A stretch of DNA of 64,000 nt from Bifidobacterium breve (GTDB taxonomy: Bacteria; Actinomycetota; Acidimicrobiia; Acidimicrobiales; Acidimicrobilacustridaceae), in NCBI GenBank assembly GCA_945860545.1, contig CAMAQM010000005.1, positions 31,447-95,446 of the forward strand. The letters run 5' to 3'. Position numbers and translations under genes: made by a program. A model generated the notes under the pieces. It did no database searches. It was not told the origin of the DNA and saw only the letters and a program-made list of their open reading frames with translations. Shown piece after piece: positions 49,804-58,570 of the stretch. Numbering within the stretch: the stretch's first letter is position 1; every line of letters begins with the position of its first letter.

Positions 49804-52104
49804 GTGCCGTCGGGGGGGACCGGAGCTGGCGAGGACACCGGGCCGCTGGCGGGCACCACGACGCACGTTCGCACCTGCCCCTTGTGTGAGGCCACGTGCG
49901 GGCTCGAGTTGGCCGTCGCCCACGACGGAAACGGTGGCGGCGAGGTGGTGCGGGTCCGCGGTGATCGCCACGACGTGTTTTCGGCCGGCTACCTGTGCGC
50001 CAAGGGCAGCGCCATCGGACGACTCCACGCCGACCCCGACCGCCTGCGTCAACCACTGATCCGCCGAGGCACCCCCGACGACCCGCAATTCGAGGCGGTG
50101 TCGTGGGACGACGCGTTCGCCGAGGTGGAACGACTGCTCACCGCCGCCATCGACACCCACGGTCGAACCGCCACCGCCGTGTACCTCGGCAACCCCAACG
50201 TCCACAACCCCGGTGCAGCGCTGTACACGCGCCCCCTGGTGCGGGCGCTCGGCACCCCCAACATCTTCTCGGCGTCCACCGTGGACCAGATGCCACGACA
50301 CGTCTCGTCGGGGTTGATGTTCGGTCACCCCGACGCCATTGCGGTGCCCGACCTCGACCGCACCGACTACCTCTTGATGCTGGGGGCCAACCCGCTCGAG
50401 TCGAACGGCAGCCTGTGCACCGCACCTGACTTCGGTGGCCGGCTCGAAGCCATCTCAGCGCGCGGTGGCCGGGTGGTGGTGGTCGACCCCCGCCGCACCC
50501 GCACCGCCGAGTTGGCTGACGAGCACCTGTTCATCCGTCCCGGCACCGACGCCGTGTTCCTCGCCGGGCTGATCCGCGAGCTGTTCGCCACGGACCGCGT
50601 CGACCTTGCCCATCTTGACCAGCACGTGGCGGGCCTCGACGAACTCGAGTCGCATGTGGCGGCGTTCACCCCCGAGCACGTCGAGTCGGTGACCGGCATC
50701 GCGGCGGACACGATGCGTCGCATCGCGGTGGAGTTGGCTGACGCTCCCACCGCCGTCGTGTACGGCCGCATCGGCACCAACACCGTGGCGTTCGGGACGG
50801 TGGCGTCGTGGGCCACCGACGTACTCGGCGTGCTCACCGGCAACCTCGACGCACCGGGGGGCGCCATGTTCCCCCTCGCCGCCCACAACCTCCCCGGGAA
50901 CGGTACGCCGGGGCGCGGGTTCACCATGGGTCGCCGCCGCAGCCGGGTCCGCAACCACCCCGAGGTGCGCGGCGAGTTCCCTGTCGCCACCCTCGCCGAG
51001 GAGATCACCACCCCAGGCGACGGCCAGATCCGGGCGTTGGTGACCGTGGCCGGCAACCCCGTGCTGTCCACACCCGACAGCGACCGGCTGGCATCCGCGC
51101 TTGCCACGCTTGAGTGCATGGTGAGCGTGGACCCGTATCTCAACGAGACGACCCGGTTCGCCCACGTGGTCCTGCCACCCCCCTCGGCGCTCGAGCGTTG
51201 CCACTACGACCTGGCGTTCACCGGTCTGTCGGTGCGAAACGTGGCCAACTTCTCCCCTGCACTGTTCGAACCCACCGGACCCGGCGAACACGAGATCCTG
51301 GCCCGCCTCGCACTCATCGCCGCCGGACAGGGCGCCGGTGCCGATCCGTCCACCATCGACGAGTTGGTCCTCGGCACCCTGCTGGGTCGGGCGAGCGCAC
51401 CTGGTGCCCCCACGGCGGGCCGCGACCCGGCCGAGTTGGCCGCCATGATCACCGGTACGACCCCCGTGGAACGGGCGCTCGACGTCATGGTGCGCACCGG
51501 TGCCTACGGCGACTGGTTCGGGGAGGTTCCCGGAGGCCTGTCGCTCCAGCACCTCCTCGACCACCCCCACGGTGTTGACCTTGGGGCCCTGCAACCCCGC
51601 ATCCCCGAGGTGTTGCGCACCCCGTCGGGCAAGGTCGAACTCGCTCCCGACGCCATCGTCGCCGACCTGGCGCGGCTCGCGTCGCTGGAGGGTCCCACCG
51701 ACGGGGACGAGGCGTTGATGCTGATCGGACGGCGTCACGTGCGGTCCAACAATTCGTGGATGCACAACGTGGAGATCCTGGTGAAGGGCCGGGAGCGCTG
51801 CACGCTGTTGATGCACCCCGACGACGCCAGCCAGCGGGGTCTCGGTGACGGGGACCGGGCGGTGGTGCGATCCCGGGTCGGGGAAGTGACCGCACGGGTG
51901 GAGGTGACCGACACGGTGATGCCGGGGGTGGTGAGCCTGCCCCACGGATGGGGCCACGACGACCCGCACACCTCACTGGCGGTGGCGGCGGCACGCCCCG
52001 GGGTGAACGCCAACGTCCTCACCGACGCCGAGGCGCTCGACCCGTTGTCAGGCACCTCGGTGCTCAACGGCATCCCGGTGACCGTGGGCGCCACGAACGG
52101 CTGA
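49804..52104 (+). CDS. molybdopterin-dependent oxidoreductase, second paralogue
   Basis: CPLCEATCGLEL; YLCAKGSAIGRLHADPDRLRQPLIRRG; GRVVVVDPRRTRTAELADEHLFIRPGTDAVFLAGL; SLPHGWGHDDPHTSL. Confidence 0.93.
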   Translation: MPSGGTGAGEDTGPLAGTTTHVRTCPLCEATCGLELAVAHDGNGGGEVVRVRGDRHDVFSAGYLCAKGSAIGRLHADPDRLRQPLIRRGTPDDPQFEAVSWDDAFAEVERLLTAAIDTHGRTATAVYLGNPNVHNPGAALYTRPLVRALGTPNIFSASTVDQMPRHVSSGLMFGHPDAIAVPDLDRTDYLLMLGANPLESNGSLCTAPDFGGRLEAISARGGRVVVVDPRRTRTAELADEHLFIRPGTDAVFLAGLIRELFATDRVDLAHLDQHVAGLDELESHVAAFTPEHVESVTGIAADTMRRIAVELADAPTAVVYGRIGTNTVAFGTVASWATDVLGVLTGNLDAPGGAMFPLAAHNLPGNGTPGRGFTMGRRRSRVRNHPEVRGEFPVATLAEEITTPGDGQIRALVTVAGNPVLSTPDSDRLASALATLECMVSVDPYLNETTRFAHVVLPPPSALERCHYDLAFTGLSVRNVANFSPALFEPTGPGEHEILARLALIAAGQGAGADPSTIDELVLGTLLGRASAPGAPTAGRDPAELAAMITGTTPVERALDVMVRTGAYGDWFGEVPGGLSLQHLLDHPHGVDLGALQPRIPEVLRTPSGKVELAPDAIVADLARLASLEGPTDGDEALMLIGRRHVRSNNSWMHNVEILVKGRERCTLLMHPDDASQRGLGDGDRAVVRSRVGEVTARVEVTDTVMPGVVSLPHGWGHDDPHTSLAVAAARPGVNANVLTDAEALDPLSGTSVLNGIPVTVGATNG

Positions 52105-52106
52105 TC

Positions 52107-52235
52107 TCAGGGCGGCATCGGCGGTCCCGTGCCACCCACCCACCACATGGCTGCGCTGACCGCCACCACCAGCGCGAACCACACCGAGCCGCGTCGGTAC
52201 CACACCCCCGGTCGATAGGGCTCGGCGTCGTCCAT
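52107..52235 (-). CDS. small membrane protein (42 aa)
   Basis: MDDAEPYRPGVWYRRGSVWFALVVAVSAAMWWVGGTGPPMPP. Confidence 0.45.
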   Translation of the reverse strand: MDDAEPYRPGVWYRRGSVWFALVVAVSAAMWWVGGTGPPMPP

Positions 52236-52334
52236 GTGGCCATCGTGCCCGATGCCACGCCAACCCCAACCGGGCCCGACTCTCGGTGACGGGGTGACGC
52301 CACCGGTGACACGCCACCCCCTACCCTGAGCCAC

Positions 52335-52757
52335 ATGGAGGTTCGGGTTGGTCCGGTGTCAGCGGCGAGCGTGACCGTGTGGGTCGCCTACGCCCAGGAG
52401 GTGCTCGCAACACCCGGGGAGCATGACGTTCTCCACGTTGACGCGGTCGCCCTCGAGGCGTTCAACCGCTACCTGTCCGAATGGGCGATGTTGGCCCGTG
52501 TCGCCGACCCGTTCCTGTGGGTCGGCGAGGTTCACCCCGAGCGCCTCGAGTACCTCGCTCACAGTTTCGCCCGCATCGTTGAACACCTCGCCGCCCTCGC
52601 CGATCACCGCGGACTTGCGGGCGCCCCTGCCGAAGGCGAGGAGTTCTATCAGGCACTCGTGGCGTCAATCATCGGCGCGCTCCGCTCCGAACACGGTTCA
52701 GCGTCGACGTTCTCCGAACAGCTCCGGGATCGGTGGCCTGGGCTTCGCTCCGGATAG
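52335..52757 (+). CDS. hypothetical protein
   Basis: 140-aa ORF; TACCCT 7 nt before ATG. Confidence 0.7.
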   Translation: MEVRVGPVSAASVTVWVAYAQEVLATPGEHDVLHVDAVALEAFNRYLSEWAMLARVADPFLWVGEVHPERLEYLAHSFARIVEHLAALADHRGLAGAPAEGEEFYQALVASIIGALRSEHGSASTFSEQLRDRWPGLRSG

Positions 52758-52793
52758 CCACGCCGGGGTGACGACTGAGGTCCCCGGCGGTCG

Positions 52794-53009
52794 CTAGGCG
52801 CGGGCGAGTTGGGCTGCGGCCTCGTACAAGGTGTCAGGCACCACCGCTCCGGGGGTCAACGCCGTGCGACGACGTGGGTCCACCACCACCTCGCCGACGC
52901 CATGGGTGCGGATGCGCACCGATCCATCGATCTGCAAGGTGAGTGTGTGCGTGACCCGTCCCGTGCAATCGAAGACCTCAACGGACTCAAGGTACTGATC
53001 GAGTTCCAC
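52794..53009 (-). CDS. hypothetical 71-aa protein downstream of rpmG
   Basis: VELDQYLESVEVFDCTGRVTHTLTLQIDGSVRIRTHGVGEVVVDPRRRTALTPGAVVPDTLYEAAAQLARA; 4-nt gap to rpmG stop. Confidence 0.7.
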   Translation of the reverse strand: MELDQYLESVEVFDCTGRVTHTLTLQIDGSVRIRTHGVGEVVVDPRRRTALTPGAVVPDTLYEAAAQLARA

Positions 53010-53013
53010 AGCC

Positions 53014-53184
53014 TCAACGGTCCTCGCGGAACAGCACGTGGCGGCGAACTTTCGGGTCGTACTTCATGAGCTCGAGACGCTCACGGGTGGTGATCTTGTT
53101 CTTGCGGGTGTAATAGGTGAAGCCGGTGCCTGCGGTGCTCCGCAGCTTGACCAGCACCCGGCGATCCCGTGACTTGCCCGCCAT
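53014..53184 (-). CDS. rpmG: ribosomal protein L33, Cys-free type (not in supplied ORF track)
   Basis: [56 protein letters not shown]; no CxxC. Confidence 0.93.
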   Translation of the reverse strand: MAGKSRDRRVLVKLRSTAGTGFTYYTRKNKITTRERLELMKYDPKVRRHVLFREDR

Positions 53185-53420
53185 CAGATCCGATGCCCCT
53201 GCGCTCGGATGCGGGCGACGACCGACTCGATGCCGTCACGATCGATGGTCTTGATGGCCCTCGTTGACAGCGTCAACCTCACCCAGCGCCGCTCACTCGG
53301 CAGGTAGTAGCGCTTGCGCTGGATGTTTGGGTTCCAGCGACGATTGGTGCGCCGATGCGAGTGGGACACGGACTTCCCGAACGATGGTTTGGTGCCCAGC
53401 AACTGACAGACCCGTGACAT
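53184..53420 (-). CDS. rpmB: ribosomal protein L28, no CxxC motifs
   Basis: [74 protein letters not shown] 6 nt before ATG. Confidence 0.95.
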   Translation of the reverse strand: MSRVCQLLGTKPSFGKSVSHSHRRTNRRWNPNIQRKRYYLPSERRWVRLTLSTRAIKTIDRDGIESVVARIRAQGHRI

Positions 53421-53435
53421 GAAGCCAGAGTAGCA

Positions 53436-53456
53436 AAATAGGAACGATTCCCAAAC
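53436..53456. promoter_or_regulatory. Zur/Fur-type operator in the rpmB promoter
   Basis: AAATAGGAACGATTCCCAAAC; core ATAGGAAYGATTCCCA shared with 25246-25266; immediately upstream of -10 TACTCT (53427-53432, minus). Confidence 0.7.
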
Positions 53457-53507
53457 CCGGGATGGGCAAGAGACCCGGGGCTCCTACCCACCACCTAGGG
53501 TGGCGGC

Positions 53508-53915
53508 ATGGGACCGTGGACCGACCAGCAGCGCAACACCGCAGCCGTCATCATGGGGGGGCTCGTCAGCTTCGCCGGCGTCATGCACTTCGTGAACCCG
53601 CAGTTCTTCGACGACATCGTGCCGCCGGCGCTACCAGGGGGCCAGCGCTTTTGGACCTACGCCAGTGGTGTCGCCGAACTGGTGGTGGGTCCCATGTTGT
53701 TGGTCCCCCGTTGGCGACGCGCCGGCGGATGGGCGGCCATCGTGCTGTTCATCGCCGTCTACCCCGCCAACCTGTACATGGCGTGGGACTGGCGGGATCG
53801 TCCGCTGGGAGAACGCGTCGTGTCATGGGTGCGTCTGCCCCTGCAGTTCGTGTTCGTCTGGGTGGCGTGGCAGATCGCCCGACGCTCCCTGGCGCCGGCG
53901 GCCCGGCGCGACTGA
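53508..53915 (+). CDS. DoxX-like membrane protein
   Basis: FAGVMHFVNPQFFDDIVPPALPGGQRFWTYASGVAELVVGPMLLVPRWRRAGGWAAIVLFIAVYPAN; TAGGGT 6 nt before ATG. Confidence 0.85.
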   Translation: MGPWTDQQRNTAAVIMGGLVSFAGVMHFVNPQFFDDIVPPALPGGQRFWTYASGVAELVVGPMLLVPRWRRAGGWAAIVLFIAVYPANLYMAWDWRDRPLGERVVSWVRLPLQFVFVWVAWQIARRSLAPAARRD

Positions 53916-53917
53916 CC

Positions 53918-54385
53918 TCAGGCGCCGATGACGTTGGGCCGGGGAAGTCCCTGGGCCTCGCACAACAAGAAGTAGCCGTCTCGCACCGTGCCCGCATCGA
54001 TGACGGAGGTGACGTTGCCGTCCTCGTCGAGGTTCAGGTTGGCCCCGTAGATGGCGAACCAGGCGTCGGTGAGACCCTCGTTCTCCGCCGGCACCATCAA
54101 CGTGTGCTGGCTGCCCGCCGGTTCGAACAGGAACGATCCCGCCACGTTCACCTCGGGACCCTCCACGTACTTCCATGCACCCGAGAGCGTGAAGGCGTAC
54201 ACGGGGCCGGTGTGCTTGTGGGTGGGAACGATCGTGCCCGGCTCGAAGCGGGTGCGAATGACCCACAGGCCCTGTTCGATGTCGACCTGCAACAACTGCA
54301 GGTGCGTTCCGTCACCGACGGCGACGAAGGGGAGTTCCTCTTCGCCCCGGTGGATGGCACTGGGGATGGTGTCAAGGATGCTCAT
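53918..54385 (-). CDS. cupin-domain protein (dihydroxyacetophenone-dioxygenase-like)
   Basis: IVPTHKHTGPVYAFTLSGAWKYVEGPEVNVAGSFLFEPAGSQHTLMVP. Confidence 0.82.
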   Translation of the reverse strand: MSILDTIPSAIHRGEEELPFVAVGDGTHLQLLQVDIEQGLWVIRTRFEPGTIVPTHKHTGPVYAFTLSGAWKYVEGPEVNVAGSFLFEPAGSQHTLMVPAENEGLTDAWFAIYGANLNLDEDGNVTSVIDAGTVRDGYFLLCEAQGLPRPNVIGA

Positions 54386-54699
54386 GTCCCCTATTGGACC
54401 ACGCTGGCGCCGCTTGGGCCACTCATGGGGAAGAACCATCTCCGGACCGTGCGCCGCAGTAGGCGACTCCCAGCGGCTCTCGGCGCTGCGGAGTCGCAGG
54501 TGTCGAGGCCTCGCTGGAGAACCAATACCTCACTCCGCGTGGGGACCTCATGCCGGTTCGAGGAGGCCTCGGTACTGTCGCCGCCGGGGCTCTACCCCCT
54601 GCACCCACAAGCCGCGTCGGGTGTCGTCATGACAAGCGGAACTTATGACCACTAAAGAGGTAACTTGAGGAGAAAAGTAATCATAGGGGTAAGCAGATC

Positions 54700-55326
54700 A
54701 TGGACTTCCGTTCACCGATAGCAACGGTCATCCCGGGGGCACGCGGCGAGGTGCTGGGCATCTTGGCGGCGACGACTGCCCCGCTTACCGGTCGCGGTAT
54801 TGCGGAACTTGCATCCGGAGCCGTCTCCCAATCAGGCGTGAGCAAGGCACTCGCCCCCCTCGTCGCCTCGGGACTCGTGACCTGCGAACGGGCGGGTGCC
54901 GCCAACCTCTACCGACTGAACCGGGACCACGTTGCGGCCGACGCCGTCCTCAGCGCCGCCCGCGCCCACCTCGAACTCCTCGACCGGATCGCCACCACCG
55001 TCGATTCGTGGACACCCCGACCCGTCGCCGTGTGGATGTTCGGGTCCGCTGCCCGAGGTCGCGCCACCCCATCGAGCGATGTCGACATCCTCATCGTGCG
55101 ACCTGACGGCATCGACGACACCGACCACCCTTGGGACACCAACGTGTTACGGCTCGTCGATGCGGTCCATCGTTGGTCGGGCAACGCCTGTGAGTGCCTT
55201 GAGTACTCGTCGTCGGAGTTCGCAAGCCTCGTGAAAACCGGCGACCCCCTCATTGCGTCGTTGCGCCGCGACGGCATCGTCATCGCCGGGGGCTCGCCAC
55301 GTGAGCTCACCACCGCCGAGGGGTGA
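54700..55326 (+). CDS. winged-HTH + nucleotidyltransferase (MNT) protein, antitoxin-like
   Basis: N-term HTH GRGIAELASGAVSQSGVSKALAPLVASGLVTCERAG; MNT MFGSAARGRATPSSDVDILIV. Confidence 0.85.
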   Translation: MDFRSPIATVIPGARGEVLGILAATTAPLTGRGIAELASGAVSQSGVSKALAPLVASGLVTCERAGAANLYRLNRDHVAADAVLSAARAHLELLDRIATTVDSWTPRPVAVWMFGSAARGRATPSSDVDILIVRPDGIDDTDHPWDTNVLRLVDAVHRWSGNACECLEYSSSEFASLVKTGDPLIASLRRDGIVIAGGSPRELTTAEG

Positions 55327-55700
55327 ACGCCCGAGAGCGATCACGCGCCCACCTGGCCAATGCATGCGAATTTCTCGAATCCGCTGAGACCAACCTCACT
55401 GCGCACCGATGGAACGCCGCAGCTGCGGACGCCGTGGTGTGTGGCATCAACGCCAAGGACGCCATCTGCCTGTCGCTCACCGGCACCACCCGGAAATCCG
55501 ACAACCACGCCGCCGCACTCGCCGAGCTTCGGGCGGCGGGAAGAACCGGTGCTGACGTTGAACCGACGCTGCGTCGGCTCCTCAACCTCAAGACCCGCGC
55601 CCAGTACCAGACCGACACGATCACCCATCAGCAGGCCCAGCGTGCGGTGGAATGGGCAGGGCGCCTCTGCGTCGCGGCGCGATCGGTCGTGGTCAGCTGA
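55323..55700 (+). CDS. HEPN-domain protein
   Basis: 125-aa helical ORF, 4-nt GTGA overlap with the MNT gene; AHLANACEFLESAETNLTAHRWNAAAADAVVCGINAKDAICLSLTG. Confidence 0.75.
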   Translation: MNARERSRAHLANACEFLESAETNLTAHRWNAAAADAVVCGINAKDAICLSLTGTTRKSDNHAAALAELRAAGRTGADVEPTLRRLLNLKTRAQYQTDTITHQQAQRAVEWAGRLCVAARSVVVS

Positions 55701-55777
55701 GTGCGCCCGCAATCAAGCGGAGATGCGCCAACAACCCAGCCGGCAGACGCGAATCTGGCGCAGAGTAGAGTCACGTC

Positions 55778-56674
55778 ATGGCAATGGCGACCCTGAGGAT
55801 GAGCCGTGACGCTCGGGCTGCTGAGCCGATTCGGGTCACCCGGGGAACCATGGGGATCGCCGCAGCGGGCTTCGGCCTGTGGGGTGTGGCGTGGGTGATG
55901 CTCTGGCTCGTCCAGACCCAGAGCAAGCTGGAGTGGGCGTTGCTGACCATCGGCGCCCTGCTCATCGTCGTTGCGGTCCTCACCCACGTCGCCCACCTTC
56001 GGGCACGCTTCGGGTTGGGCGCACTCGTGGTCCTGACGCTTGCCTGCGCCCTCCCGGTCGCACTCTTCTTTCCGTTCGCAATCCGTCTGGACGCCAACCT
56101 GCGGACGTATGCCTATGCGATGTGGGGAGCCACCTGGCTCACGGCTTCGCTGGGAGTGTTTCTCGTGCTGGCCCGCAAGGAGGCGCGACTTGTGCAGCGG
56201 GACCGCTCACCACGGACCGAAATCCATGCGTCCTTCTCGCAGTTGACGCTCGTGGCGGTCGGCACATTGATCTACGGCATCAGCTTTCTGGGCCTCATCG
56301 CAGATCAGGACAGCTACCTGATGGGCTGGCTGAGCCTCATCGGACCCTCGATGATCGCGGTGGCCATCATCTCCCACATCGAGCACCTCTCCTTGCGGGT
56401 GGGACGACCTGCGGTCGTCCTCGCCATCGTCGGGGTGTCGATCTGGGCGGGCAAGAACATCACCCGGGCAACCACCGACCTGATGAGCGACCCTGACTGG
56501 TCGGCCTTCCTCGTCAACGGCCTCCAGGGCATCAGCATGCTCCTCGGGGCGATGGCGTGCCTGTTGGTCGTGGCGCACAAGCGGGCCTGGGCGGCATCCG
56601 CCGTGGCGGCGCAGTCCGAAGCGCAGGTCACGATGATGTACGACGTCCTCGACGACGTCCGCAACCAGGACTGA
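55778..56674 (+). CDS. hypothetical membrane protein
   Basis: 298 aa, multiple TM helices; TAGAGT 6 nt before ATG. Confidence 0.75.
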   Translation: MAMATLRMSRDARAAEPIRVTRGTMGIAAAGFGLWGVAWVMLWLVQTQSKLEWALLTIGALLIVVAVLTHVAHLRARFGLGALVVLTLACALPVALFFPFAIRLDANLRTYAYAMWGATWLTASLGVFLVLARKEARLVQRDRSPRTEIHASFSQLTLVAVGTLIYGISFLGLIADQDSYLMGWLSLIGPSMIAVAIISHIEHLSLRVGRPAVVLAIVGVSIWAGKNITRATTDLMSDPDWSAFLVNGLQGISMLLGAMACLLVVAHKRAWAASAVAAQSEAQVTMMYDVLDDVRNQD

Positions 56675-56816
56675 GACCCACTCGTCGCTGCGTCGATCCG
56701 GCCGACCAATCGACCGCACGTGACGTTGCCGACGCCCGACGTGCTCCTGAGCGTTCGGGAGGCGGGAATCAGGTCCCCCGCGATGCTTTGTGCGGCCAAT
56801 CTCCCGGGGAACGAAC

Positions 56817-56855
56817 AAGGGCAGGCCCGAGGATTGTGTCCTCTGACCTGCCCTT
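56817..56855 (-). terminator. hairpin downstream of tRNA-Val(GAC)
   Basis: AAGGGCAGG...CCTGCCCTT with inner GAGGA/TCCTC. Confidence 0.7.
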
Positions 56856-56861
56856 TGCTTG

Positions 56862-56935
56862 TGGACCCGACTGGACTCGAACCAGCGACCCCTTCCGTGT
56901 CGAGGAAGTGCTCTAGCCAACTGAGCTACGGGTCC
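56862..56935 (-). tRNA. tRNA-Val(GAC)
   Basis: GGACCCGTAGCTCAGTTGGCTAGAGCACTTCCTCGACACGGAAGGGGTCGCTGGTTCGAGTCCAGTCGGGTCCA; loop TCGACAC. Confidence 0.95.
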
Positions 56936-57045
56936 AAGGCCTTCTGACCTTACCAGCCGCCACCACCCCACCTCACGCCGACCAACCCGCCCCGGCCCGA
57001 ACCGAACGGCACAATGGTCGCTGGCTGCCGCCGTACGCTGGCCCG

Positions 57046-58077
57046 GTGAGCACCCACGAAACGGAACTCGTTGCACCGGTGGACCTCACCACCGCCGATG
57101 GCCGCACGTTGAATCCGGCGGCACGGGGCTGGTCCCGTGTGCCGCTGCACACCGCTCGACTGTCGGGCCCGTGGGGACGCCGCAAACGATGGGACTACTG
57201 GGCGATCCTCGCCGGGAACGTCGTGGTCAGTGGTGTGGTGGCGAACATCGACTACCTCGGCCTGTCCGACGTGTGGTGGTGCGACCTTGCGTCACAGACG
57301 CACGGCGGCCGGGGGATGATCACCCCCGGTGGCCGTGGCGTGCATCTCCCCGACCGGTTCGGGTCCGTGCCGGTCAACGTCGCCGGCCGTCACTACCGGT
57401 GCACGCTGCGCGACTCCCCCGACGGCGCCATGCACATCGAGGCGCACTGGACGGAACGATCCGGGGCACCGGCGCACCTTGACGCCACCATTTCCTTGCC
57501 CGACGGCCACGAGTCGCTCAACGTCGTGATCCCCTGGAACGACCGGATGTTCCAGTACACGTCGAAACACCAGGCCCGGCCGGCGAGTGGCACGTTGAGC
57601 GTCGGTGACGACCGGTGGATGATCGGCGACGGGCGCGAAGCGTGGGGGGTCCTCGACATCGGTCGTGGACGCTGGCCGATGACGACACACTGGAACTGGG
57701 GTGGTGGGGCGGGTCGCACCACCACCGGTGCGGTGGTGGGCCTGCAGTTCGGGGCGAAGTGGACCGAGGGCACCGGTTTCACCGAGAACGGGGTGACGAT
57801 CAACGGGCGTCTCACCAAGATCGGTCGGGAACTCGAATGGGCGTACCGCTGGGACGACCCGATGGCACCGTGGCGGGTGCGTGACCCCGGTGGCCAACTC
57901 GACGTGACGCTCAGCACCCGGTACGACAAGCACACCAAGGTGAACGCCGTGGCCCTCCGCCAGGAAGTCCACCAGGTGTTTGGCCGCTGGTCGGGGTGGG
58001 TGACCGACGACGACGGGGTGCGCCACGAATTCGAAGGAATCGACGGTTTCGCCGAGGAGTGCCGGGCACGCTGGTAG
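57046..58077 (+). CDS. DUF2804-like protein
   Basis: GWSRVPLHTARLSGPWGRRKRWDYWAILAGNVVVSGVVANIDYLGLSDVWW...WNWGGGAGRTTTGAVVGLQFGAKWTEGTGFTENGVTING; TACGCT 6 nt before GTG. Confidence 0.82.
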   Translation: MSTHETELVAPVDLTTADGRTLNPAARGWSRVPLHTARLSGPWGRRKRWDYWAILAGNVVVSGVVANIDYLGLSDVWWCDLASQTHGGRGMITPGGRGVHLPDRFGSVPVNVAGRHYRCTLRDSPDGAMHIEAHWTERSGAPAHLDATISLPDGHESLNVVIPWNDRMFQYTSKHQARPASGTLSVGDDRWMIGDGREAWGVLDIGRGRWPMTTHWNWGGGAGRTTTGAVVGLQFGAKWTEGTGFTENGVTINGRLTKIGRELEWAYRWDDPMAPWRVRDPGGQLDVTLSTRYDKHTKVNAVALRQEVHQVFGRWSGWVTDDDGVRHEFEGIDGFAEECRARW

Positions 58078-58117
58078 CCGTGGTCCGACCCGCTGGTGGT
58101 CGTGACAGACTGCGGGC

Positions 58118-58486
58118 ATGGATCACCGCCAGAACCTCCGTTTCATCGCTGCAGGCCGCATCGCCATCGGCATCGCCATGCTGTTCGCCCCCCGCCGTGC
58201 CACCCGGGGGTGGCTGGGTGACCGGAACATCGGAAAGAGCGTGAGTCTGCTCAGCCGGGCGTTCGGCGCACGTGAGGTGGCGCTCGGGGCGGGCACGTTG
58301 CAGGCGCTCGCGTCGGGAGGCCCGGTGCGGCCGTGGGTGATGGCCGGCATCGTCAGCGACGGCCTCGACGCCACCGCCTCGCTGCTCGCCGCCCCCCAGA
58401 TCGGTGTGGGTCGCGCCCTGATGAACGGCGCCGTGGCGTCGAGCGCCACCGCGGCGGGCATCGCCGCACTCGAGCACGTCGACTGA
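58118..58486 (+). CDS. small membrane protein of unknown function
   Basis: 122-aa hydrophobic ORF. Confidence 0.65.
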   Translation: MDHRQNLRFIAAGRIAIGIAMLFAPRRATRGWLGDRNIGKSVSLLSRAFGAREVALGAGTLQALASGGPVRPWVMAGIVSDGLDATASLLAAPQIGVGRALMNGAVASSATAAGIAALEHVD

Positions 58487-58570
58487 GCGGCACATGGTGT
58501 GCACCGATGTTCAGTCGGCGTTCACCGACCTGCCCGGTGGCCGACACCACCGGGGACTAGGTTTCGCACC

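Noticed and set aside
50455-51969. 504-aa minus-strand ORF
   Set aside because: Antisense to the molybdopterin oxidoreductase at 49804
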